Shown here one piece after another: positions 1 through 5,295 of a stretch of 5,405 nucleotides of DNA; position 1 is the stretch's first letter; every line of letters starts with the position of its first letter. The DNA is from Magnetococcales bacterium. GTDB taxonomy: Bacteria > Pseudomonadota > Magnetococcia > Magnetococcales > DC0425bin3. The notes under the pieces were generated by a model. The model saw nothing but the letters and a program-made list of their open reading frames with translations. It searched no databases and was not told the origin of the DNA. A program made the position numbers and the translations under genes. The stretch covers positions 1 through 5,405 of the forward strand of contig JADGCJ010000201.1 in NCBI GenBank assembly GCA_015229045.1, written 5' to 3'.

Positions 1-40
1 CCACCAAGGGGGCAGGCGGAGCCTCCCCCTTGGATCCCCC
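1..40. repeat. GC-rich hairpin repeat downstream of cbpB
   Basis: CCAAGGGGG (4-12) pairs with CCCCCTTGG (25-33). An inner AGGC/GCCT stem (14-17 with 21-24) and a GGA loop continue the hairpin. It is followed by ATCCCCC and AACCCC. The architecture is like that of the hairpins at 2061-2111. It lies about 50 bases past the cbpB stop and could end that operon, but the sequence following it on the minus strand is outside the window, so a T run cannot be checked. Confidence 0.5.
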
Positions 41-84
41 AACCCCTTTTAATAACAGAAGATTTTTACAGATTAGGTTGCCTT

Positions 85-1497
85 TCACACCTCAAAGAGG
101 GTGGTGACACCCGAATCCCAGGCGTCCCAGAGAAAATCATTCTCCCTTCCATCGGCGATCACCCGGAAAGCATGGCGCACCAACTCCTCGTACAAACCGC
201 AAAAGGCCCCGGTTTTTTCCATGGCACCATTCATTTCATGCGCTTCGGCAGGACAGGGTGAACCACAATAGTGGCGGATGGCGCAGGTGTTGCACGGCGC
301 GAACCGTTCCACATCGCGCTGCGTCACCAGACGAAAAGGGGCACTTTGCAACACGGCTGGAATGTCATCCTGAAAAAGATTGCCGCCCCGGAAAGCATCC
401 AGGCCGATAAATTCACTGCACGGAAAGATATCACCACTGGCAGACACGGCAAAGAAAGCACGCCCGCCGCCACAAGGTGAGATGTCACACATGAGTCGCC
501 GCGCCGTAGGCGCGAGAATGGCCAGTAAAATATTGGCATAATTGGCCACCACCAGCTTGCGACCCGTGGCACGGTACAATTCGTGGGTGCGTTCCAGGGC
601 AGCCAGCAGGGCTTTTGCCAGCAGGGCGTCGTCGGGCTTGATACTCCTGGCTCCGGGCAGGGTACAACGCACCGGGTTGAGCAGGCAGGCCGGAACCTTC
701 ATGGTGTGCAACAGATCGACCAGGTCGATCAGACGATCCAGATTGCTGGCGGTGACCGTGGTGATGACACTCAAGGCCGGATAGTCGGCGAGCCGCCTCA
801 GAGAGTCGAGAACCGCCGCATGCACACTGCCGCCATTCCAGGCCGTGCGGGTGCGATCGGTCACCTCGGCCTCGGGACCATCCAAAGACAACCCGATGCT
901 GACACCACGGGAGGTCAGGAAATCGATGGCCGCATCATCCAGGAGCGTACTGTTGGTCTGGAGACCAAATTGAAAATCCTCCCGGAAAGCATCGATGCCG
1001 GGAAAAATGGCCGCCCGGTTCAGCAGGGGTTCGGCGCCATGGAAAATGATGCGCGGTTTACGCGCCTTGTCCCCCATGCTGGCGGCGAAGTAACGCTTCA
1101 GAAGATCCAGGGCCTGCACCAGACGCTCGCCGGACATGTGGGCGCCGTTGCGGCGCAGGTCGCCGGGAATATAGCAGTAGGTGCAGTCGAGGTTGCATCG
1201 ATCGGTGGCATTGAAATAGACCGCCGAGGGTTTCAAACCAAAGCGCAACTGCGCCATCTCATCCTGAAAACCCTGGCGCTGTCCCCGGTAGGCGTCGAGG
1301 AGGAGTTCCGGCTTGGCCAACACGTCGGCCAGACGCTCCTTTTGCACCAGAGACCAGAATGCCGTCTCCGGACCGAGCACCGCCATCCAGGTGGGGTGTT
1401 CAATGTCCAGAGGAATGAGCGACGGCCCATGGCCCGTGTTGAAAAAACGGCCAGACGAAGGGGCCTGGCCAATCGGAGAGTGAACCGTCGCTTCCAT
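85..1497 (-). CDS. cbpB: Radical SAM/SPASM peptide maturase, CbpB-like
   Basis: This 470-residue protein is a cytoplasmic radical SAM enzyme predicted to modify the small peptide encoded just upstream. The SAM-binding 4Fe-4S motif CNLDCTYC is at residues 101-108 (Cys101, Cys105, Cys108), preceded by a roughly 90-residue N-terminal extension. The usual GGEP motif appears as HGAEPLL (153-159), and SLDGP is at 204-208. The C-terminal SPASM domain shows C342...GDIFPC360, then C402-X2-C405-X5-C411-X3-C415-X17-C433, the layout that binds auxiliary Fe-S clusters. There is no N-terminal B12-binding domain, so cobalamin appears to regulate the gene rather than serve as its cofactor. The start codon directly follows the stop of the peptide gene, implying translational coupling; the only ribosome site is a weak AAAAGG inside that gene. 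The radical SAM/SPASM assignment is secure. The CbpB name rests on recall of the CbpA/CbpB pair and on context. The chemistry performed is unknown. Confidence 0.9.
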   Translation of the reverse strand: MEATVHSPIGQAPSSGRFFNTGHGPSLIPLDIEHPTWMAVLGPETAFWSLVQKERLADVLAKPELLLDAYRGQRQGFQDEMAQLRFGLKPSAVYFNATDRCNLDCTYCYIPGDLRRNGAHMSGERLVQALDLLKRYFAASMGDKARKPRIIFHGAEPLLNRAAIFPGIDAFREDFQFGLQTNSTLLDDAAIDFLTSRGVSIGLSLDGPEAEVTDRTRTAWNGGSVHAAVLDSLRRLADYPALSVITTVTASNLDRLIDLVDLLHTMKVPACLLNPVRCTLPGARSIKPDDALLAKALLAALERTHELYRATGRKLVVANYANILLAILAPTARRLMCDISPCGGGRAFFAVSASGDIFPCSEFIGLDAFRGGNLFQDDIPAVLQSAPFRLVTQRDVERFAPCNTCAIRHYCGSPCPAEAHEMNGAMEKTGAFCGLYEELVRHAFRVIADGRENDFLWDAWDSGVTTLFEV

Positions 1498-1635
1498 TTA
1501 CTTGGCCTTTTCGTCCATCAGGATGTAATGGGAGAGGCCAACGCCATCGGCGGTGCAGCTTTTGCGGACAGCTCGCACAGGTTGGTCGACGTTGATTTTT
1601 TTACTCTCCTGCTTCTTTTTCGGCTCTTGTTGCAT
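1498..1635 (-). CDS. cbpA: Small RiPP precursor peptide, CbpA-like (45 aa)
   Basis: This 45-codon gene was found by translating the gap between the terminator and the maturase gene. The product begins MQQEPKKKQESKK, a Lys-rich polar leader-like stretch. It ends with a core-like segment, CTADGVGLSHYILMDE (residues 28-43), then KAK, and has a single cysteine at position 28. Start support is good: AAGGAG at 1642-1647 lies six bases before the ATG at 1635. The stop TAA (1498-1500) is immediately followed by the maturase ATG. The size, the single Cys, the GVGLSHYILMD segment and the adjacent SPASM enzyme match what I recall of the modified peptide precursor CbpA. Expression should be controlled by the cobalamin riboswitch and terminator just upstream. 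There is no signal peptide or membrane segment, and no dedicated protease or exporter gene is visible. Which residues are modified cannot be told; Cys28, Tyr38 and the nearby aliphatic or Asp residues are candidates by position only. Confidence 0.82.
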   Translation of the reverse strand: MQQEPKKKQESKKINVDQPVRAVRKSCTADGVGLSHYILMDEKAK

Positions 1636-1641
1636 CGTCGT

Positions 1642-1647
1642 CTCCTT
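1642..1647 (-). promoter_or_regulatory. Ribosome binding site of cbpA
   Basis: The minus strand reads AAGGAG followed by the six-base spacer ACGACG and the ATG at 1635. It is a near-ideal Shine-Dalgarno sequence. It lies downstream of the intrinsic terminator, so it is made only in readthrough transcripts. It fixes the start of the 45-codon peptide. Confidence 0.8.
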
Positions 1648-1659
1648 CTTGGTGTTGAC

Positions 1660-1711
1660 AAAAAAAAAGGGCCTCGAAGGGCATGACAGCTCAGCCCCTC
1701 GAAACCCTTTT
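1660..1711 (-). terminator. Intrinsic terminator of the cobalamin riboswitch
   Basis: On the minus strand, GGGTTTCGAGGGGC (1694-1707) pairs with GCCCTTCGAGGCCC (1669-1682) as a continuous 14-bp stem that includes three G-U wobbles. The loop is 11 nt (1683-1693), and nine T follow (1660-1668). AAAA at 1708-1711 can extend the stem by pairing with the T run. The hairpin sits between the B12 box and the cbpA ribosome site, the position expected for a transcription-attenuation riboswitch rather than one that blocks translation. Confidence 0.9.
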
Positions 1712-1724
1712 CCATCGGATTTCG
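1700..1724 (-). promoter_or_regulatory. Predicted antiterminator helix
   Basis: On the minus strand, CGAAATCC (1717-1724) can pair over 8 bp with GGGTTTCG (1700-1707), leaving a 9-nt loop. The second arm is the outer part of the terminator's 5' arm, so antiterminator and terminator exclude each other. The first arm is also claimed by the putative closing stem of the aptamer. The pairings are seen directly in the sequence; the regulatory role is inferred. Confidence 0.6.
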
Positions 1725-1934
1725 TCTTTTCGACCCTGGCAGGTCTTCTGACTCACGGACGATGCACCGCGCATCCACCTTCCCCCCGGAATGAGTTCCA
1801 GGAGTGGCTGGGCATGGCCCCATGCGCAGGCGTTTTCCGTTTACAGCGGCGGGTCCGTCACGGAGTTGCACCGTGTTCCGGGATGCCAGGATCGCCTGTT
1901 TCCTGTTCGACGCTGCGGATCATAACAAAATCCG
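1716..1934 (-). ncRNA. Cobalamin (B12/AdoCbl) riboswitch aptamer
   Basis: This is a cis-acting RNA that senses cobalamin. On the minus strand, the B12 box GTCAGAAGACCTGCC lies at 1738-1752, close to the consensus GCCAGGAGACCTGCC. Upstream of it are CGGTGCAACTCCGTGACGG (about 1855-1873), CCGCCGCTGTAAACGG (about 1837-1852) and GCCACT...GGGGGGAAGG (about 1779-1807). These match the order of conserved blocks in the cobalamin class, including E. coli btuB. The outer boundary is set by a possible 9-bp closing stem, CGGATTTTG (1926-1934) with CGAAATCCG (1716-1724). The expression platform is the terminator at 1660-1711, followed by cbpA and cbpB, so cobalamin is predicted to repress the peptide operon. 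Identification of the class is firm. The exact 5' end and the subtype (adenosyl- or aquo-/methylcobalamin) are not determined. Confidence 0.92.
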
Positions 1935-1959
1935 GCGACGGGATGCAAGCAGCTGGGCA

Positions 1960-2165
1960 GGGCAATCGCATTTAAACTGCGTTTGCTTTGGGACACGTCG
2001 TCTCTCTTGTTTGGAAAAAATAGTTGGTATGAAAGACTTTATCGGGGCTTCGCCCCAAACCCCACCAGGACTCTGTCCTGGACCTGCCAGGGAGCCAGCC
2101 CCCTGGACCCCGATGCCAAAAAGCGATCATGGCCTCGGGTGTGCCAGTTTCAAATGCGATTGCCC
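1960..2165. repeat. Inverted dispersed motif bracketing a hairpin cluster (MITE-like?)
   Basis: GGGCAATCGCATTTAAACTG at 1960-1979 (plus) is repeated in inverted orientation at 2144-2165, where the minus strand reads GGGCAATCGCATTTGAAACTGG. The two differ by one inserted G. The pair delimits about 206 bp that encodes no credible gene and holds three GC hairpins. A third copy occurs at 5344-5365. Outward-facing GGGCAA ends and inward-running CATTTGAAA would suit the terminal repeats of a small non-autonomous element, but I see no clear target-site duplication. The block separates the ATPase gene from the riboswitch, and the operon's promoter may lie within or beside it. Confidence 0.5.
2041..2114. 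repeat. Cluster of three GC-rich hairpins within an outer stem
   Basis: Three perfect-stem hairpins follow one another: GGGGC-TTC-GCCCC (2044-2056), CCAGGAC-TCT-GTCCTGG (2065-2081) and CCAGGG-N8-CCCTGG (2087-2106). An alternative outer stem, ATCGGGG (2041-2047) with CCCCGAT (2108-2114), could enclose the last two in a branched fold. No T run follows on either strand, so this is not a standard intrinsic terminator. The CCACC-hairpin-TGGA-CCCC pattern recurs at the left edge of the window, which suggests a dispersed extragenic palindromic family. Confidence 0.6.
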
Positions 2166-2177
2166 CGAGCAGGTCGT

Positions 2178-4301
2178 TCATCCACTGACCCTGGCTGTGC
2201 GATGAACCCTGGCACGTGCCTGTTTCAGAGGGATGACGAGCGGTTGATTGGTTTTCAACCCGACGGGCAGTCGGGCGACAAACGCCTCGGCCTCCTTGTG
2301 GCTGGAGAACTCATCCAGATAGATGAGCAGGCGGTCGTCGCGCAAGCGGACGACATTCAGGCGTTTGTTGCCAATCTGGGATTGCAAGGCGGCGAGATCC
2401 TTTTCCAGGGTCGCGAACCCGTCATCGTGGGACAACATCATCAGCTGGATGGTGAAGTGTTCGTCATCGCCGGTTTCGATCCAGATATGCGCGGCGATGA
2501 TCCTGTCTGCCAGGGGATCCTCTTTTTTCAGGTAGGGATAATTCTGTTTCGGGTCGGGCTGCCACTCCGGCTCCGTCCCGGCATCGTTGTGTGGCGCTTT
2601 TCCGGATGAGTCCGCCGCAAGGAATTTTCCCTGGGCGGTGTCGGTTTTCCGGAGATCCTTGGGAGAGGATGATTTCTCCCCTGCGGGGGGACGTTCACCA
2701 CCGCCTACGCTGGCCAACATGATGTCATCCGTCGTCGGCAACTCCAGCTGATCCGCCAGAAGCCGCGCCCCATCTTGACCTGATTTGAGGCCACTTGCGC
2801 GGTCTTGCCCACTTTTCGCTTCATTTTTGCCTGCAACCTTGTCGGGTATCGCATCCCCCTTTTTTTCGCGAGCGTCCGCTGTCGTTCCCGAGGTTTGATC
2901 GCTCTTGCCGATTGCCTTGTTGGCTGCATTGTCGGGCATCTGTTCAATTTTGCCGACTTTGTGGTCGGCGACCTTTTCTGCTGCCTTGTCGGGCTTGCCG
3001 GTGGACTTGTCGGCGATCTTGTCGGATTTTTGCGCGGTATTGCCAATGGTTTTGTCGGCGACCTTCGCGGTTTTCGGCCCGATGGCGGGTTCGTTTTTGT
3101 CGGCGGCGGCTTTGGATTTCAGGTCACTTTTTTTGTCGCCCGTTTTTGCGTTGACCTGTGCGACTTCTCCGCTCTTCTGCTCACCCGCTTTTTTCTCACT
3201 CTCTTTTATCACTGCGGCAGATTTTTGCCCGGCCACGGAATCCTGTCCAGAAATCCTGGTTTCGGGATGAAGGGCAGCGCCATCCGACACAGGGGTCGCA
3301 CTCTGGGGGAAGGAAGGAGTGGCGGAGGAGTTTTTATCCAGGGATTGCCCTGCCGGGGCTTCCGGAGTCAAAAAGCCTTTCGGCAACATGCGCGGGGTGT
3401 TGCCCCAGGAGTGCAGCGCCGTCCCCCCGACCAGCATGACCGCCAGGGTACTGGCCAGCAGGACAGGCCGTTGCCACAGATGGGTGACTGCCGGTGGCAG
3501 ATCGTTGGAGACCATGGCCGTCCGCACATGGCGCACACCCACGGCCTGGGAAGCATCGGAAAAAGCTGCGATCAGCGCCTTGTGCGCCAGAACATTGAGT
3601 CGTCTGAAACTTCCCCTGGATGCCCGATGCAAAAACCAGACGGCCCCTTTGGTAAAAACCCTCTCGTCGGGATCGCCGGTGGCTTCCAGGCGACTTTGCA
3701 GATAGTGACCCGTCTCCTTGAGTGTCAAGGGTACCAGGTGAAGTGTGGTCGACATGCGTTCGAGGAGTTGTCTGTTCGAGGGGTTGGCCAGGATGCGCGT
3801 CAACTCCGGCTGCCCAAACAGGACGATCTGAAACAGTTTGGTACGGGAGGTCTCGAAATTGCTCAACAGGCGCAACTCTTCCAGAGCGGCCATGGGCATG
3901 CACTGGGCCTCTTCGACCAGTACCAGGGCGTTGCGACCGTTGCGATGCAGATCAACCAGATGGTTCAGAAGAAGATGCTGGTCCGCCCAGCGGTCACCGG
4001 AGGGACCAGGCGACACCCTGAACTCCCGCAGGATGGAGGCAACGACCTGCTCCGGCGGAATGTTCGGGTTCAGGAGTATGGCAACATCGACCGTTTTGGA
4101 GAGGCGCTGGCACAAGGTCCGGCAAAGCATGGTTTTGCCGCTGCCCGTCTCGCCCGTCACCCTGATGATTCCCTCGCCGGCCTGAATGGCCCGCTGGAGC
4201 TCTTCCAGGATCTCGTCCCGGCCTCCCCCGCCGTAGAACAGCTCCGTATCCGGTGTCAAGGAGAAGGGGTGCCGCTGCAACTTGAAGTGGTTCAGATACA
4301 T
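2178..4301 (-). CDS. ExeA/DamX-like AAA+ ATPase with membrane helix and C-terminal SPOR-like domain
   Basis: This 707-residue protein starts MYLNHFKLQRHPFSLTPD, the typical opening of ExeA/GspA/MshM-type ATPases. Walker A is GETGSGKT (50-57), a Walker B-like VLVEEAQ is at 127-133, and the family's LFGQPEL is at 161-167. A single hydrophobic helix (about 279-297) should anchor it in the inner membrane with the ATPase in the cytoplasm. Residues about 370-515 form a Lys/Asp/Ala-rich linker of degenerate ADK and GK units. The C-terminal part (about 613-695) resembles SPOR domains, beginning HFTIQL and ending with EAEAFVARLP...PLKQARA, close in style to the end of DamX. SPOR domains bind denuded septal peptidoglycan, so a role in division or envelope assembly is likely; type II secretion or pilus assembly is the alternative. 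The ATG at 4301 is preceded only by a weak GGTGGTG. No partner genes flank it. Confidence 0.85.
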   Translation of the reverse strand: MYLNHFKLQRHPFSLTPDTELFYGGGGRDEILEELQRAIQAGEGIIRVTGETGSGKTMLCRTLCQRLSKTVDVAILLNPNIPPEQVVASILREFRVSPGPSGDRWADQHLLLNHLVDLHRNGRNALVLVEEAQCMPMAALEELRLLSNFETSRTKLFQIVLFGQPELTRILANPSNRQLLERMSTTLHLVPLTLKETGHYLQSRLEATGDPDERVFTKGAVWFLHRASRGSFRRLNVLAHKALIAAFSDASQAVGVRHVRTAMVSNDLPPAVTHLWQRPVLLASTLAVMLVGGTALHSWGNTPRMLPKGFLTPEAPAGQSLDKNSSATPSFPQSATPVSDGAALHPETRISGQDSVAGQKSAAVIKESEKKAGEQKSGEVAQVNAKTGDKKSDLKSKAAADKNEPAIGPKTAKVADKTIGNTAQKSDKIADKSTGKPDKAAEKVADHKVGKIEQMPDNAANKAIGKSDQTSGTTADAREKKGDAIPDKVAGKNEAKSGQDRASGLKSGQDGARLLADQLELPTTDDIMLASVGGGERPPAGEKSSSPKDLRKTDTAQGKFLAADSSGKAPHNDAGTEPEWQPDPKQNYPYLKKEDPLADRIIAAHIWIETGDDEHFTIQLMMLSHDDGFATLEKDLAALQSQIGNKRLNVVRLRDDRLLIYLDEFSSHKEAEAFVARLPVGLKTNQPLVIPLKQARARVHRTARVSG
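2757..3170 (-). repeat. Degenerate repeats encoding the Lys/Asp-rich periplasmic linker
   Basis: This segment encodes residues about 378-515 of the ATPase/SPOR protein and is built from imperfect copies of a short unit. At DNA level the plus-strand text GTCGGCG-A-(C/T)CTT recurs at about 2964-2974, 3009-3020 and 3054-3064, with further TTGTCGG remnants between. At protein level it gives repeated K-x-A-D-K and G-K-x-D-(K/Q) words such as KVADKTIG, KIADKSTGK and KVADHKVGK. Very low complexity and strong charge point to a disordered, cell-wall-spanning tether that may vary in length. Confidence 0.65.
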
Positions 4302-4509
4302 GGCTTCACCACCGTACCTATAAAAAACGTGTATGGCAACAACAGGTCCGTCAATCTATCCAGGGTCGCGCCAAAACGCACCGACTGCATCGGATAGACC
4401 GCACACGCCATGACGCAAAAACGAAGCCAAGGTATACCAGCCGACACACGTCAAAATATGATTTTGCCAGGGGGAATGGCGATTCCATGCTACACCGTTA
4501 CGGCTCTGC
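4302..4509. other. Intergenic region between vapC and the ATPase gene
   Basis: No gene is seen here. Reading the minus strand from vapC, two small hairpins occur: GGAAT-CGCC-ATTCC (4473-4486) and CAAAAT-CAT-ATTTTG (4452-4466). They could slow or end transcription but lack a proper T run. A perfect 8-bp palindrome GGTATACC lies at 4431-4438 and might be a protein site. Near the ATPase gene, a TTGACG (4349-4354) resembles a -35 box, but no good -10 is found 16-18 bases downstream, so I do not call a promoter. Confidence 0.4.
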
Positions 4510-4911
4510 TCACTCTTTCAAGATATTGATGGCCAGCTTTGGTGCAACGCAGGTCAGACGGTTGTCATTGGTCCAAAATTCCGTGCAACCGTGGACCATG
4601 GCCGTTGCCAGGTGCAAGGCGTCCGGAACCCTCAGGCCGTAGTCAGTACGCAGGCCAAGAGCCGTGTCAAACACCTCTTCCGGCATGGTCAACATGCGCA
4701 GCGACGCGAGATATTGACGAAATTGCCGAATGGTTGCCGTGTCGCGATCCCTGATGGGTTTGACCAACACCTCCAGGGGTACCAAGGGCGACATGGACAT
4801 GACATCACGCGCATGCCCGGCCATGGCTTGGCGAAGCGTGGCCGCGTAGACAGGATGACGTTCGACCAGATAGATGACGATACACGAATCCAGGCAGATT
4901 AACGCCATCAT
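4510..4911 (-). CDS. vapC: VapC-type PIN-domain toxin
   Basis: This 133-residue protein is a PIN-domain ribonuclease, the toxin of a type II pair. Such enzymes cut RNA (tRNA or rRNA in studied VapCs) using Mg2+ or Mn2+ held by acidic residues. The expected residues are present: Asp8 in ICLDSC, Glu47 in PLVPLEVLVKP, Asp97 in VPDALHLATA and Asp116 in TNDNRL. The set is complete, so the toxin looks active. The length is normal for the family. The start at 4911 overlaps the antitoxin stop as ATGA; a second in-frame ATG follows immediately (4908) and would shorten the protein by only one residue. It is translated from the antitoxin's mRNA and should be neutralised by that protein. The RNA target cannot be inferred from sequence. 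Confidence 0.88.
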   Translation of the reverse strand: MMALICLDSCIVIYLVERHPVYAATLRQAMAGHARDVMSMSPLVPLEVLVKPIRDRDTATIRQFRQYLASLRMLTMPEEVFDTALGLRTDYGLRVPDALHLATAMVHGCTEFWTNDNRLTCVAPKLAINILKE

Positions 4912-5261
4912 TTTTCCCAGGCGCGTCGATTGCTCTGGATGATCTCTTCCATCTCTTCCGGAGTTCGACAGGGAGGTCTTTGAAACTCGGCGGAGTTCAG
5001 CAAGGCCAGAATCTGCTCTACCTGGCCTGTCGCAACAGACTCCTTTTTTGTCAGGTCAAAATCGGGGGTTTCCATCAGCAACCCCTTCAGACGACCCGGC
5101 TTTCTCATGCCCAAGGCTGGTGCCAGTGTCAATGGGTCCAGAGGGACCAGCCGCGCCTGTGGAACGCCGCTTTCAGCGATGATGATCTCTTCGCCATGGG
5201 CAGCGCGGCGGACCAGTTCGGCAAGGTTGGTGCTGGCATCGGACAGATTGACGTGTTCCAT
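4908..5261 (-). CDS. vapB: Phd/YefM-like antitoxin of the VapC pair
   Basis: This is a 117-residue antitoxin. The N-terminus, MEHVNLSDASTNLAELV then RRAAHGEEIIIAESG and PQARLVPL (1-41), is the classic Phd/YefM DNA-binding fold that dimerises and represses its own promoter. A linker with KPGRLKGLL and PDFDL follows, then a C-terminal part (about 75-117) ending RTPEEMEEIIQSNRRAWEK that should wrap the toxin. I place the start at 5261 because GGAGG (5271-5275) lies nine bases upstream and the Phd fold begins there. An upstream in-frame ATG at 5324 would add 21 residues unlike the family. The tail is longer than in most Phd-type partners of VapC, which usually end soon after the DFD motif. The stop overlaps the toxin start by four bases, as expected for coupled expression with antitoxin first. 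Confidence 0.85.
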   Translation of the reverse strand: MEHVNLSDASTNLAELVRRAAHGEEIIIAESGVPQARLVPLDPLTLAPALGMRKPGRLKGLLMETPDFDLTKKESVATGQVEQILALLNSAEFQRPPCRTPEEMEEIIQSNRRAWEK

Positions 5262-5270
5262 GGGGCGACA

Positions 5271-5275
5271 CCTCC
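5271..5275 (-). promoter_or_regulatory. Ribosome binding site that sets the antitoxin start
   Basis: The minus strand reads GGAGG, then nine bases, then the ATG at 5261. No comparable site precedes the upstream ATG at 5324, so this favours the 117-residue form. Confidence 0.65.
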
Positions 5276-5295
5276 AAAGCATGGGAGTTTGCACG

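Noticed and set aside
583..1686. Plus-strand open frame of 367 codons
   Set aside because: It is antisense to the radical SAM gene and crosses the peptide gene and terminator. Its Gly/Gln/Arg-rich product has no recognisable motifs.
1518..1871. Minus-strand open frame of 117 codons through the riboswitch
   Set aside because: It translates the aptamer, the terminator and the wrong frame of the peptide gene. The RNA structure and the in-frame 45-codon gene with its own ribosome site explain the region better.
1919..1948. Promoter-like TTGCAT-18 bp-TATGAT on the minus strand
   Set aside because: The -10 is good, but it would start transcription near 1912 and remove the 1926-1934 arm of the 9-bp closing stem. 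I favour an upstream start, though no convincing promoter was found there, so this remains a competing model.
1960..2165. Complete insertion sequence
   Set aside because: The inverted motifs are suggestive, but there is no transposase gene and no clear target-site duplication, so only a repeat is called.
1972..2181. Minus-strand 69-codon frame across the hairpin repeats
   Set aside because: Its GGWLPGR and SWWGLGRSPD words come straight from the dispersed GC-hairpin repeat; there is no ribosome site or family resemblance.
2805..4397. Long plus-strand open frame of 530 codons
   Set aside because: It lies wholly antisense to the ATPase/SPOR gene, is rich in Phe/Cys/Arg runs from the reversed Lys/Asp repeats and shows no domain. 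The minus-strand protein has clear family motifs.
4452..4486. Two small hairpins after vapC as an intrinsic terminator
   Set aside because: Stems are only 5-6 bp and no T run follows, so they are described only within the intergenic region.
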